Shown: positions 11,801-24,397, counted from the first letter of the stretch. The stretch is 64,000 nt of DNA from Maratus speciosus (GCA_963932465.1 OZ010788.1:669312484-669376483); one strand, 5' to 3'. Numbers and translations are program-made. The notes: generated from the letters alone by a model not told the origin.

Positions 11801-12779
11801 GACACACACAATTGTGTAGGTGATCCTAAAGACAAAAATATTTTTCCTCTTTTTGTACGATTTAAAGTCGAGCCTACCCCCCACAGAATTGAGTGAGTCC
11901 ACCCTTGGCATCGGGCTTTTTTTTCAATCAAATATAGTCCTATTAATTTTGGGAAACCACCAAAACTTTTCATTTCTACCAAAAATCTCCCAGTCTTAAA
12001 GGGTTAAGGAATCTCGGGACTTAAAGCTTTAAAATTTTTATTTTTTTGAGATGTTAAACTCCTATCTTTTCTAAACATTTTAATATAATTGTTTCCTTGA
12101 AATTCCTATTAGAACAGAAGTTGTGGCTTTTTGAATTATACCTGCTCAATAAATGAAGCGGCGTTTCCGAAATTTTAAAGTCATTTTTTCCAAATGACGT
12201 TTTTGGTAATAACGCGCACCATATCTCAAAAACGCCTGAATACTTTTTCATGAAATTTTCAAAACATATGTTTCATGATATTCCGTATAAACTGAACCTA
12301 AAATTTCCTTTTTATTGTTCAAAAGAATATTTTTTTAGGTGGTTATACTGTTGAAATTTTCTAAATTTTGTATTAACTAAATATAACTTTGTATTAAAAA
12401 TATAAAAATGATTTAAATATTTATTTAGGTTCAGGATAATTATTAGAATATGAAGAATAAGTAGGCACCAAAATTTTCGTTCTAGTTGCAAAATTTATTT
12501 TGTAATCTTGCGAGTAATCTGTTATGCCACTTTTCTGCTCCTCAAATACCTGCAAGTTTGGAGCCCCATGTAAATGGTAATTCTGCTTCTTGAAATTTTT
12601 TAAATACATGAAACGAAAGAAATTCTTATATCTTTCCTCCCCAATTAAAATTGTGTCTTAAAATCAAATACATTTTAAGATATTAAATGTTGAAAATTGT
12701 CTTTTTTTATTTTTTCTAATTTTAAGAGTCCCAAGTCCCCTTAAGGCATGAATTTCACAAATAATTTGCAATATACTTG
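11801..12779. other. No gene or clear repeat recognised
   Basis: AT-rich sequence with only short chance frames (60-70 codons). A caaaaacgcctgaatactttttc phrase near 12228 is of a style common in dispersed repeats, but I could not define an element. Confidence 0.4.
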
Positions 12780-14099
12780 AAACGCTTATTTTGCACCAAT
12801 ATTCTGTTGAATGTTTCTACAATTCTTTCTCGTTAAAATTGTCGAACTTCTTTCTTTACTTAATATGCATTAAAATTTTAGAGAAAAGATTCCATGTTTA
12901 TACTCATGTAACTTTATAACTGCGATAAACGCTTTTGAAGAATAAAACACACTTAACCATAAATTAAACTTTAAACTGGTTTAATTACTTTTTTTAAAAT
13001 TTAGTTTACAAGATTAACGTTAAAATGTTCCACCTCTTATGTAACTTCTTAAAGCTTTAATTGTTATACTTCATTACAGGCTCTCCCCCCCCCCCCCTAC
13101 TTAATAAAAAATAAGACCTGTGTCGCCAGGAGGAATTACTGAAGAGGAATGTAAAAATTAGCTCTAGAAGTTTTGTAATAATCTCTTACGTAAACGTTAT
13201 TAAAGTTTAAAGCTTTTCAACTGTGTATTTGTTAGTGTAACATTTTAAAACTAAGCAGCATTTAACTTTCATTTTTATGACAAAAGTTGCAGAACCTAAT
13301 TAGAAGACTTATTGCTTTCATAAGTCACTTTGAAACGTGATATTTACCGTTGATTTATGAATGTTAAAGTTTTACTAATAATTCAATAATTGTACTTGAA
13401 ATACTAAGTACAATTTACAATTTAAATTTCAAATATCAACAAATGAAAATAAGTACAGTTGTTTACAAATCAATATGTAAAATAGATTTTAAATTTAAAT
13501 ACTAATAGAGAATTTAGAAATTTAAAAATTTATAACGTTGTTTATACTTCTATTGCACAAAGTTTAACTCGAAAATGAAAAATATATATATTCCAAATTT
13601 CTGAAGAATTTAAAGTGACACAAATAATTTTGGATTTTAAACAAGAAAATATATACTAATAATACAAATTGTAATTTTAATTTCAAATATACACAAACAG
13701 AAATATATAAGTTCTTTACAAAAGCACATGTAAAATATTTATTTTAAATATTAATCGAAAATTTTGAAAATTTAACAAGTTGTTTGTATTTCTATTGTAC
13801 AAAGTTAAACTGAAAATAAAAAGCAATACATTCCAAATTTTTCAAGAGTTTAAAATACCACAAATAATTTAAGATACTAAACAACTGAATATATAAATTT
13901 TAGATCAGTGTGTGTGCTTTAAATAGTAAGCGAAAAAAACTTCCCTAAATAATTTCTACTTTATTAAATTAGCAAATTATCCATACTATTTGTATTAGAG
14001 TAAATATTTTAGAAGCAGTTATCAATGCCTGACAAACTGCATATAAATATTGCTGGGAAAAAAGGAGTACGACACCAGCATGTTTTCAACAATCGGTAT
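12780..14099 (+). repeat. Repeat family A, forward block 1
   Basis: This block gives the clearest long unit. Ordered landmarks are attccatgtttatactcatg, ccataaattaaactttaaac, a cttcattacagg word followed by a C run at 13084-13098, gacctgtgtcgcc, aagcttttcaactgt, taagcagcat, gataataattc-like words and ctgacaaactgcatataaat at the end. Inside, a ~280-bp subrepeat occurs twice (about 13425-13705 and 13705-13920), recognisable by acacaaacagaaat, gtaaaatag and ttccaaattt words. The block breaks at GTAT (14096-14099), where a 1.16-kb element inserted. Confidence 0.7.
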
Positions 14100-15262
14100 G
14101 GGGCACTCGCACAATCTTTTGACTTTTGGGGGAAAAAATCTGGCGAAATTAAACTTGCTAAAATAACATTTTAATCTGATAGACGAATGCCTTAATGATT
14201 CAAAATAAAGAAAAAAGGGTCAGGAGCAAAAATTGTATTTAACTGAGGTTTATGTTAAACTTATGTTATGGAAAATTATACTTCGCGAGTTTAATTTGCC
14301 TTACCATTTTACCACTAAAACATTTTATTTTCTACGACATTTTTACTTATAATGAATTTGCATAGTACCCACAGGACATTCAAATAAGAAATAATAACAA
14401 TGTAGTATTTTTAGTACAAAATTTTGGTATAGCATTGTCTTAAAGGAGTGTTAAAGAAGGGACGGTAAGGTTAAAAAAGGAGATGGTATAGGAAAAAAGG
14501 GACGAAGTAGGGAAAAAAGGGAAGGTAAAGATGGAACGGTAAGGAAAATTACCACCTATTTTGGTCAAATCATGTTAAGACTAAGTGATAGCCACAATGT
14601 TCATTGATTTTTAGAAACAGTTATTTACATTGGATTAAATAAAAAAAAATTAATTTACCTTGAAAAGTGCAGGAATAAACCTTGGGGACGGTAAGTCTAC
14701 CAATAAAGGCACGATCTTGAAATTGATATTTAAATGCTAATTTAAATTCTGCAGTCAATTTCCTGTCAAAGAATTTTAGACATTCTTTCTCTAGCATACT
14801 TCTGCATGAGAAAAAACTTGAAAAAAAAATCTGTGGCCGCATCTGAAGTGATTTTCTGTATAAGTTTAGCAAGAGGGATGGTAAGGATGAAAAACCCAGG
14901 GACAGACTTCAAAAAATAATATCAACCGTAAAAATGTGTGCAGGTTAATTGTTTGCTACCTATTTATATAAAACAATTGTCCCAGTTTTGGAAAAAAATG
15001 ACATCGAATTACTTTTATTGAAACAATTTTATACAGACACCTCCAAACTTAAAAATCAGCATCAGGGACACGGGACGGTATAGGAGTTTCCCTGGTATTT
15101 GGACCCCCAACATCGTCCAAAACTTATTTATCTCATTAATAGTGTTATGCAATCATGCAATGGGATGTTCTCCAGTATATGAAATTAAAAAAAAAAATAC
15201 AAAAAAGTGTTAAAATAAAAATTATTCAGGGACATGAAAGTCAAAAGATTGTGAGAATGCCA
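14100..15262 (-). mobile_element. ~1.1-kb non-autonomous element, copy 1 (reverse)
   Basis: Starts GGGGCACTCGCACAATCTTT and ends with the complement of TGGCATTCTCACAATCTTTT. It is flanked by GTAT at 14096-14099 and 15263-15266. Two related sites elsewhere in family A (near 24290 and 35080) show the uninterrupted sequence actggtatctagaat, which confirms a 4-bp target duplication. Internal sequence reiterates an ACGGTA/ACCGTCCC word many times. No transposase remains. Copies 2 (21272-22402) and 3 (37776-38892) lie in opposite orientation. Confidence 0.88.
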
Positions 15263-15641
15263 GTATCTAGAATTATTTCAATAGATTTAATTTGAAATTA
15301 ATAAAATTCAGAATAGGAAAACAAATGTAATACTATTTTTTAAAACGACGCATGGTTTTAAAATTGAATTGATATTCGAAAAGGGTATAAACATTTTTTA
15401 AATAGCTGCAATTTTGCATGGAAAGAAAAAGAAAATACCATTCTTTCACTTCGAAGTTAGTAATTTTTTCCTTATTTATATTACAAATAATTACAAAAAA
15501 CAGCTAACGAAATTTGATATTTAGAATAATTTTAAACAGATTTCATTCGATCTCTTGCTTGATTAAGGGCTTCATGGACCTTTTCTGCACACAAGGACTA
15601 AAAAAATTGAGACCTCAGTGCTAAGTGGAATCAGAAACATA
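15263..15641 (+). repeat. Repeat family A, forward block 2
   Basis: Continues the unit interrupted by copy 1. Landmarks are tctagaataatttcaatag, the tatttatattacaaa word, tgatatttagaataatttta and gtggaatcagaaacata. It matches 32059-32333 plus 33384-33507, where different elements interrupt the same sequence at other points. Confidence 0.75.
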
Positions 15642-18600
15642 CACTATATGGTCATTAATGACCGGCAGCTTTATATTTTAGACATTTTGTCGAATATTTA
15701 GAAATATACTTGACAGATTCTTCTGGAATTTCAGGATTAAAAAGAAAAGGTATGACCTCATATTTAGCAATGTCGATTTCTCAAGGGGGGCAATTAGGGG
15801 GCCAACAAAAAAAAATCAAAGAAAAAAAATAATACTTGGGATCAACCTGTAAAATAAAATGCACGAAATGATCTACCGCTACGGAATATAAATAAACAGA
15901 CATAGTGCAATATGTGTATTCTTTTGTGTAAGAATAGCACCTACATTAATAGAGATAGCGATTTCTTTAAAAAAATAAAAAAAATTCTTGCATGTTTTTT
16001 GCTTATAACATGCAGGGTTTTCAACCAATCTTAACGCCGGTTTCAAAAAAATTGAAAAAATATAGTAGAAACAATATAGTGTAATTGGAATATAAATATA
16101 TTAAATATTTTAGGAAATATGAGCAGTTATATGAAATAATTTTCATTTGCGCATGCGCGAACGATAACAAGGATCATTTTAGATAATTTAATAGTCAACT
16201 CTATGGAGCAACTTATCAAAAAAATCTAGTCAAATATCGTAAAAATTCAGAAAGATATCGGCGTTAAAGACAGCAAATTTTTAGTTGTTCTCTAAAAGCA
16301 GCTGAATGATAATAATCCAGGCAACAGGGAATTTTACCTAGCAAAATTAATGGTAGTTCTGGACTATTACTTTATGGTTTTTGGTCGCTGAATCCGAATT
16401 CGTAACTTTCCACCAAAATTTCGCCCGGCAACCCCCCCCCCCTCAAATTTTGGTAAAAAAAACCCCAAAAAGGTTTTTATTAATATAAAAATCAATTTTT
16501 ATTGTTTTAGGGGAAAAGTATCTAGAAATTCAGAAAGTAGGCAAATTTTGCAACAAAGTAGATATATGACATTATGACTTAGGATGAAGGGGAAGGGGGG
16601 ATCTGCCTCGGAACATGCGCGCGGTGCTGCGTGGACTAAGTTGCGCAATTCCACTTAACCACTCACACGTTTACATTCGTCATCCCATCTCCCCTCCGAA
16701 CTTTCCTTATAAGGTTTACTTTAAGATTTTTGGGTCGCTGAATCCGAATTTTTAACTTCCCCCCAAAATCCCCCCCCTCAAATAGTTGTTATTAACATAA
16801 ATTTCTTATTGTTTTAGGGGGAAAGCATTACGAAATCCAGAAACTAGACAAAATAAGCAACAAATAGGATATATGACATTATGACGTAGGATAAACGGGG
16901 AGAGAAGGGGCTGCCTCGGAACATTCCCCGCGCGCTTTTCTCAAAAACCAAATTTTTTCAAAAAATAAATTTTTTTGGGGGTTGCTGTGTGAAATTTTGG
17001 TGGGAAGTTACAAATTCGGATTCAGCGACCCAAAAAACAAAGTGAGTCGAAATCCAGAACTAGTATTAATATTTCCAGGTAAAATCCCCTATCACCTGGA
17101 CTTCATAACTTAGTGCATGTAGCGCCGCAGTGCATGTTCAGAGGCAGCCCTCCCCCTCCTCGTTCATCCTACGTCATAATGTTATGTATCCTAATTGTTG
17201 CACATTTTTCCTAGTTTCTGAATTTCGTAATGCTTTTCCCCGAAAATAATAAGAAATTTAAGTTAAAAACAACTATTTGGTGGGGGTTTCGGCGGGGGGG
17301 GGGGAATTTTGGGGATAAATTAAAAATTCGGATTCAGCGACCCAAAAAACTTAAAGTAAACCTTACATAGAAAGTTTGGAGGGGAGATGGGAGGGCGAAT
17401 GTAAACGTGTGAGTGGTTAAATGGAATTGCACAACTTAGTTCACGCAGCACCGCGCGCATGTTCCGAGGCAGATCCCCCCGTTCCCCTTCATCCTAAGTC
17501 ATAATGTCATACATCTAATTTGTTGCAAATTTTGTCTACTTTCTGAATTTCTAGATACTTTTTCCCTAAAACAATTAAAAAAATTGACTTTAATAAAAAC
17601 CTTTTTTGGGGGGCATTTTACCAAAATTTGGGGGGTTGCCGGGGGAAATTTTGGTGGTATGTTAAAAATTCGGATTCAGCGACCCAAAAAACATGTAGTA
17701 AGCCTTTTTCCAGAACTACCATGAATTTTGCTAGGTAGGTCTATACGGTCTCTATTGCCTGGACTATATGGGATTTTACACTAATTGTCCTTTTTTATTA
17801 ACTGACTTTCAGAAAAAAGTATTTAGTGAGTATCAATGAGTAGATTTGGAAAAAATGTTTTGATTTTGATACTTCTTTTGATCATGGTATAGGTTCGTTC
17901 TGGTGGTTATCTAAGAAGAACTAAAGCATCAATAAAAATGAAAATTAAAAATAATTAAAAATTAAAAATGACAATTGTGGAAAATCCCTTATCATTCAGC
18001 TGCTTTTAGAGAACAACTAAAAATTTGCTCACTCTGACGCCGATATATTTCTGAATTTTTACGATATTTGACTACATTTTTTTTAATAAGTTGCTCCATA
18101 GAGCTGACTATTAAATTATATAAAATGATCCCTCTTATCGTTCGCGCATGCGCAGATAAAAATTTCATACAACTTCTCATATTTCCTAAAATATTTAATG
18201 TATTTATATTCCAATTGCACTATATTGTTTCTACTATATTTTGTAAATTTTTCTGAAACCGGAGTTGAATTTGGTTGAAAACCCTGCATGCAAAAAACAT
18301 GCAAGAATTTTTTAATTTTTTTAAATAAATCGCTATATCTCTCTTAATATACATGCCATTCTTACACAAAAGAATACACATATTGCACAATGTCTTTATT
18401 TATATTCGGTAGCGATATTTCATTTCGTGCATTTTATTTTACAGGGTGATCCCAAGTATTATTTTTTTTCTTTGATTTTTTGTTGGCTCCCTAATCGCCA
18501 TCGCCCCCCTTATCAAATCGACATTGCAAAATATGAGGTCATACCTGTTCTTTTCAATCCTGAAATTCCAGAAGAATGTCAAGTATATTTCTAAATATTT

Positions 18601-18650
18601 GACAAAATGTCTAAAATTGAAAGTTGCCCGTCATTAATGGCAATATAGTG
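15642..18650. mobile_element. 3-kb foldback element with ~670-bp arms
   Basis: Outer ends are CACTATATGGTCATTAATG and the complement of CACTATATTGCCATTAATG, flanked by TA. The empty site in the sister repeat near 33500 (gaaacatctatatctgaac) supports the boundaries. The arms 15642-16312 and 17989-18650 pair along their length with moderate divergence. The core holds a second, independent inverted repeat (16316-17763). Frames of about 62 codons on either arm are mirror images and not genes. No transposase was found. The terminal CACTATA resembles several superfamilies, and the TA duplication favours a Tc1/mariner-like mobiliser, but this is inference. Confidence 0.85.
16316..17763. repeat. Inner inverted repeat built of ~340-bp tandem units
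   Basis: Begins tccaggcaa and ends ttgcctgga, and nests in the foldback element. A word ggtcgctgaatccgaatt occurs forward at 16383 and 16733 and in complement at about 17013, 17325 and 17667, so each half is a short tandem array with spacing near 312-350 bp. Accompanying words repeat with it: a G- or C-rich run near 16430, 16770, 17290 and 17620, gacattatgac(t/g)taggat, and a cctcggaaca word. It is much more GC-rich than its surroundings. The centre lies near 16990-17040. Confidence 0.8.
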
Positions 18651-18796
18651 TATATATCTGAACACAGCACCTGTTGGCTCGTAGCCAGCGTCCAAACTAC
18701 TAGGCAAACTAGGCAAGCAAGTGCGCCAGATTTCGTTCAAATTAATAAAATTTTTCTTCTCGGAATAAAAGAAAAAAAGTGTGCGAGTATATAATA

Positions 18797-18828
<32 letters not shown>

Positions 18829-19303
18829 CCCACGAGTTGTTTTCTTATTTTAGAGAAAAGATTCCATATTTATAAAAATGTAACTTTATAACTGTGATAA
18901 ACACTTTTGTCAGAATAAAATGCACTTAACCATAAATTAAACTTTAAACTAGTTTAATTACTCTTTCTTTGTTTGCATTTAATAGTTTATTTTGTCAATT
19001 TAGTTTAAAAGACTAATTTTAAAACGTCCCAAGTCTTATGTAACTGCTTAAAGTTATACTTGTTATACTTCATTACAGACCCTTTTTTTTTTTTTAATTT
19101 TCAAAAAAGACCCATGTCGCCATGGTTTATTACTGAAGGGGAATGTAAAAATTAGCTTTAAAAGTTTTGTGATAATCTCTTGCGTAAAGTTAAAGTTTTA
19201 AGCTTTTCAAGTGTTTACTTGTTTGTGAGAGACAAAAACTAAGCAGCATTAAGTTAACTTTCTTTTTTACAATAAAAATTGCAGAATCTACTTAGAAGGC
19301 TTA
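18651..19303 (+). repeat. Repeat family A, forward block 3 with T30 tract
   Basis: Resumes at tatatctgaacacagcacctg, passes a T tract at 18799-18828, then starts a new unit at attccatatttataaaaatg (about 18862). The sequence aagcagcattaagttaac near 19245 matches the other blocks. It is cut at cttagaaggctta (19303) by the next insertion; the uninterrupted version gaaggcttactgctttcat is at about 34257. Confidence 0.75.
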
Positions 19304-20970
19304 GGGGAGACTAGGGAGGATTGACCATATGGGAGGCTTGACCCACCCATCAGTTTTCATATTTAAAAGAATTTCAGAGTTTTATCATTAGGTGTCAAGC
19401 AAAGCTACTGGAATGCTCAAACAGCAGTCTTTGTTTCATAGAGATAATCGAAATAGGTGTAAAAAAATCAATTGTGAGACGTTTTCAACCTAAAAGTTGT
19501 GTTTTTTAGAAATATTCTGTAAGCTTTTTTTAGATAAAATATATCATAGAAATTTAAGTAAGTAGGTTTTAAGTAATGCAAAAATATCGAGCTTTCATAC
19601 CAGGCATAAAGATTGTACTGTAAGTTAGGCTTAACATAACAATGTGCTATTCTTTAGAAAAGGGTTATGTGGGGAGGCTTGACCCAGTCAATGTGAGGGA
19701 GGGTTGACCAGATGAAATCTTTTTATGCACTATACACTATGCATAATGAAAGGTTAATGGTTATACATAAAAATGAATGTAAATTTATTTTGTAAAGCCA
19801 CGGTAAAATAGGGTGATGGAAAAGAAAATATTTAGATTAAAGAAAGATGTGAAAAATTGCTATAGTATCTATCCAGTGCAAGAAAAAATTTAATGAAATA
19901 TAAATGGGAAAGTTCATAGGAACTTTTTCCATTTAAAAATTACTACAATAGGTAAATAGAAACAGTGTAAAAGACTAGAAAGTACTAGAAAGTATGAAAG
20001 CAGCAGTCTTAAAACTTTCAGGGGCAGCGGTATGCAAATGAAACCACTTAAATTTAATTCCCAAACGCCATAATGGCACCAAAATTTTGCTAAAATCTTT
20101 TCCATTTAATATGTATGTGAAATATACCCTTTTCCTTATTTCCAAATAAATTTGTTCGTAAATGCCGGTGCCAGTCATTTATTTCAACATTTTAGTACTG
20201 AAAGTACTTTGCTACTGAAAGGGATAAAGAAGATAATGATCAGATAAGTTCATATGCGGCTGCAAAAGAACATAGCACTGATCGAAAATCTTTTGGAAGG
20301 TGTGTAGACAAATTTCACCAGCATCAATACAGTGAGATGAAGCCAAACTATGTGACAATTAGAGTTGTCAGGTCGAGTGTCACAAAAAGTAGAAAAAGGA
20401 GACAAAAAAGGGTGACAGTGGCTATAAATTCCGGGCATGATAATGCAAGAAACCCTATGAAAACGGAACCTGTCTCTAACGGAATACTGTCTTAAATGTT
20501 CAAATTTCATTTTCCCAGCTGTACAATTAATTATACCTGCTCAGACGAAATTCTGTTTAAAACTAAATTTTTCTCCTCTGACTTGCGATTGTGTCTAAAC
20601 AGGTTTGTTTAAGCATCATATTTTCAAAAATGTTTCTTATAATAATTAAAACATTTAGCATAAAGTTATATTGCCTTTTTTAAAAGATTTAATTTCTCTT
20701 CACAAGTATTTCAATATAAAACAAAGTGGGTCAAGCCTCCCATATAGTGGGTCAAGCCTCCCATATGTGGAGAGCCTTGACCCATTATTTTCTCATGGAT
20801 AAAATCGATCATTTTTCAAATTTCTTATATATTACACTTATGTAGCAATTTTATTTTGATAACTGATTGTATAACGAATAAAATGATACATAAAATTTTA
20901 TTCTACGGTCAATATTTAAAAAATTAAAAATTATTTTGTAAAAAGTGGGTCAAACATCCCTAGTCTCCCC
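19304..20970. mobile_element. TA-target element with reiterated GGGAGGCTTGACCC words
   Basis: Starts GGGGAGACTAGGGAGGATTG and ends with the complement of GGGGAGACTAGGGATGTTTG, flanked by TA at 19302-19303 and 20971-20972. The empty site is known from the sister copy at about 34257. The subterminal word gggaggcttgaccc (or a close variant) recurs at 19331 and 19673 and in complement near 20728 and 20748, with weaker forms near 19700 and 20770. A relic psq-type helix-turn-helix frame (20202-20495) points to a pogo-like parent. Confidence 0.85.
20202..20495 (+). pseudogene. Relic psq-type helix-turn-helix of a pogo-like transposase
   Basis: A 97-codon open stretch without a start codon ends at TAA 20493-20495. 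It contains SYAAAKEHSTDRKSFGRCVD (bases about 20248-20307), which resembles the psq helix-turn-helix of pogo-like transposases, where AAKE-x3-PRSTLxR is typical. A basic stretch follows (KSRKRRQKR). The upstream side is closed by a stop at 20199-20201 and no DDE core follows. I read it as the DNA-binding part of the parental transposase left in a non-autonomous copy. The match is by eye. Confidence 0.5.
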
Positions 20971-21085
20971 TACTGCTTTCACAGATCACTTTAATAACCA
21001 TGAAACTTGATATTTGAATGTAAAAGTTTTACTAATAATTCAATAATTGTACTTAAAATACTAAGTACAATTTAAATTTAAAATA
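20971..21085 (+). repeat. Repeat family A, forward block 4 (115 bp between two insertions)
   Basis: Reads tactgctttcacagatcac and on to aatttaaaata, exactly the family A sequence that follows block 3, so the element at 19304-20970 and the one at 21086-23011 sit 115 bp apart in one host unit. Confidence 0.8.
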
Positions 21086-21271
21086 CAGTAATACCTCGAT
21101 TTACGTCAACAATTCGTTTCAAGACTAGCGACGTAAATCGAAAACGACGTAACTCGAGGTACATTTAGATAAGCAAAAACGGATAAGTAATAAATTTCTC
21201 CAAAATCTTATGAACACATTCTATTATATTTAGGGATTATGTTACATACATTTAACATTAGCAAAATATAT

Positions 21272-22402
21272 GGGGCATTCTCACACTCTTTTTACTTTTA
21301 TGTCTCTGAATAATAATTTTTATTTTAGTACATATTCTTGTGGGTTTTTTTTATTTCATATACTGGGGAATACCCCATTGCATGATTGCATAACAATATT
21401 AATGAGGTAACTAAGTTTGTGACGATGTTAAAGGTCCAAATACCAGGAAAACTCCTATACCGTCCCGTGTCCCTGATGCTGATTTTTAAGTTTGGAGCTG
21501 TCTGTGTAAAATTGTTTCAATAAAAATAATTCGATGTAATTTTTTCCCGAAACTGGAACTATCGTTTTATATAAATAGGTAGCAAAAAATTAACCTGCAC
21601 ACATTTTTAGTGTTGTTATTATTTTTTAAACTCTGTCCGTGGGTTTTAGATTCCTTACCGTCCCTCTTGTAAAGTTATACAAAAAATCACTTCAGATGCA
21701 GTCACAGAATTTTTTTCAAGTTTTTTCTCGTGCATGAATGCTAGAGAAAGAATGTCTAAAATTCTTTGACAGGAAATTTACTGCAGAAGTTAAATCAGCA
21801 TTTAAATATCAATTTTAAGCATCGTGGCTTTATGGGTAGTCTTACCGTCCCCAAGGTTTATTCCTGCACTTTTCAAGGTAAATTAATTTTTTTTAATTTA
21901 ATCTAATGTAAATAACTGTTTCTAAAAATCAATGAACATTGTGGCTACCACTTAGTCTTAATATGATTTGCCTAAAATAGATCGTAATTTTCCTTACTGT
22001 TCCATCCTTACCGTCCTTTTTTCCCCCATTTCGTTCCTTTTTTACTATACCGTCCCCTTTTTTTACCTTACCGTCCCTTCTTTAACACCCCTTTAAGACA
22101 ATGTTATACCAAAATTTTGTACTTAAAATACTACATTGTTATTATTTCTTATTTGAATGTCCTGTGGGTACAAATTCATTATAAGTAAAAATTAGTTATA
22201 ATGGTAAAATGGTAAGGAAAATTAAACTCGGAAGTTTAACTTAAACTTATTTAAACTTATATAAAAAAATTTTCGCCGCTGACCATTTTTTCTTTATTTT
22301 GAATCATTAAGGCATTCGTCTATCTGATTAAAATGTTCTTTTAGCAAGTTTATTTTCACCAGATTTTTAATCCTGAAAGTCAAAAGATTGTGAGAATGCC
22401 CC
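21272..22402 (+). mobile_element. ~1.1-kb non-autonomous element, copy 2
   Basis: Starts GGGGCATTCTCACACTCTTT and ends with the complement of GGGGCATTCTCACAATCTTT, flanked by ATAT on each side. It lies inside the Tigger-like element and is in the same orientation as copy 3. Words accgtccc/ttaccgtcc recur about eight times, clustered near 21460, 21650, 21845 and 21990-22080. No ORF. Confidence 0.9.
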
Positions 22403-22404
22403 AT

Positions 22405-22492
22405 ATGCGTTTGCATTACAAGAATTTGGAATAAATCAATAAGTGATTATGCGTTTGCAATACAAGAATTTGGAATAAATCAATAAGTGATT
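22405..22492. repeat. 44-bp tandem duplication
   Basis: Two units (22405-22448 and 22449-22492) differ at one position (gcattaca versus gcaatacaa). The array begins right at the edge of the copy 2 insertion and overlaps its target duplication. Confidence 0.9.
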
Positions 22493-23011
22493 AACTTACA
22501 ATTTATCTTTCTTCTAGCTGCCCCGTTTAAGTCTTTGAGTAAGCCCCTGCCCCTCCCCCAAAAAGTGCAATAAAGTTTGAACCGACCAAATTTTCTTCTT
22601 TTATTTGTAGAAGCTCTTTGAAACAGTCGAGAGTTTTTCTAGTGACTTTTTTATTTGTTTATCACTTGACTGCCGCGGAAAAGTTTCCCTTCTCAGAACA
22701 AAAAGTCTTGAAAAAGTTTTACTCTTTGAAGGGCGGTGAGATAAGTTATATCCCACATTTTTTAATTAAAGTTCGCTTCAGAAACTTTTAATCAATTTTT
22801 ATTACTTTATTGAAAAAAAGCTGAATAATTGCTTTTCATGACTTCAAAATAAAAAATTTCAAAATTTCCGGGGAGAATTTAACGTTACAGAAAAACAATT
22901 GCTTGCCCCTGGAAGGATTAGAGTTCCTCTTAATTTAAGATTTTTTCCCGGGCCAGACGACGTAAATGCAGGGCGACGTAAGTTGAGGGGACGTAAGTCG
23001 GGGTACTACTG

Positions 23012-24312
23012 TATACACAAACGGAAATAAGTACAGTTGTTTACGAATCCATAGATTTATTTTATATTTAAATACTAATCAACAATTTAGAAAATTTATG
23101 AAGTTGTTTATAGTTCTATTGCACAAAGTGATACTGGAAAAGGAAAAACACAATATATCCTAAATTTCAGAAAAAATTTATAACGCCACAAATAATTTGC
23201 AATGTACTTGTACCAAGTATTTTACACAAATCATCTGAATGTTTATACAAATCGTTTTCGTAAAACTATTTAATTTTTTTCTTTATTTAATACAACATTA
23301 AAATTTTATAGAAAATATTCCATATTTATACTCAGGTAACTTTATAACTGTGATAAACGCTTTTGTAAAACACACTTAACTATAAATTAAACTTTAAACT
23401 TTTTTAATTACTTTTTTTTCCATTTAATACTTTTTTTTTCAACTTAGTTTACAAGATTAACGTTAAAATGTCCCATCTCTTATGTAACTACTTAAAGTTT
23501 TACTTCATTAAAGGCCCTTTTTTCCCCCTTAATTTTCAAAAAAGACCCGTGTCGCCTTGGTTAATTACTGAAGGGGAATACAAAAATTAACTCTAAAAGT
23601 TTTGTAATAATCTCTGACGTAAACTTAATAAATGGTTTTAAGCTTTTTCAACTGTTTACTTGTTTGTGAGAGACAATATAAAGCTAAGCAGCATTAACTT
23701 TCCTTTTTACAATAAAAATTGCAGAACCTACTTAGAAGAATTACTGCTTTCATAGATCGCTTTAATAACTTTGAAACGTGATATTTACCGAGGATTTATA
23801 TATGTAAAAGTTTTACTAATAATTCAATAATTGTACTTCAAAAACGATATATAATTTAATTTAAATTTCAAATATACACAAACAGAAATAAGTACAGTTG
23901 TTGAGTCCATATGTAAAATAGACTTATTTTAAATTTAAATACTACAAGATTACAATTTTGAAAATTTATGAAGTTGATTATAGTTCTATTGCACGAAGTG
24001 AAACTGTAAAAGGAAAAACGCGAATCTTCCTAATTTCTGAACCACTAGTAGTAAATTAGTATACTAAACAAGAGAGTATACAAATTTTAGGCTCGTATAT
24101 ACTTTTAATTGCAAGAGAAAAAAAAAGTAAATAATTTTTACTTGAAAATTAGAAAATTTTCCGCAATATTCATATTAGAGTAAATATTTCAGGAGTAGCT
24201 ATCAATACCTGACAAACTGCATATAAATTTTAAAAAATAATAATAAAACACGGTATGATACTAGCAATATCTACATCAATGATATCAACAACTGGTATCT
24301 AGAATAATTTTA
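23012..24312 (+). repeat. Repeat family A, forward block 5
   Basis: Continues the host unit (tacacaaacggaaataag), then enters another unit near 23309 (attccatatttatactcagg). All major landmarks follow in order, ending at ctgacaaactgcatataaat near 24206 and actggtatctagaataattt near 24291. It is cut at TTA (24310-24312). Confidence 0.75.
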
Positions 24313-24394
24313 CACAGTCGCCGGTGACTGACATTGAACATTCCGTTTAAAACGCGTCATTCACCGATGATTGACGGTCTAAAATATGATATCA

Positions 24395-24397
<3 letters not shown>

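Larger units (their letters stand above)
21086..23011. mobile_element. Tigger/pogo-like element with a nested 1.1-kb element
   Basis: Ends are CAGTAATACCTCGATTTACG and the complement of CAGTAGTACCCCGACTTACG, flanked by TA at 21084-21085 and 23012-23013. The host sequence aatata-cacaaacggaaat is restored when the element is removed. Words like cgacgtaa are reiterated at both ends. About 795 bp remain without the nested copy at 21272-22402. No transposase frame. Confidence 0.85.

Noticed and set aside
17992..18304. Overlapping 62-codon frames on both strands
   Set aside because: They lie in the right arm of the foldback element and have mirror images in the left arm.
18591..18833. 80-codon minus-strand frame starting with polylysine
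   Set aside because: Produced by the T30 tract and the end of the foldback element.
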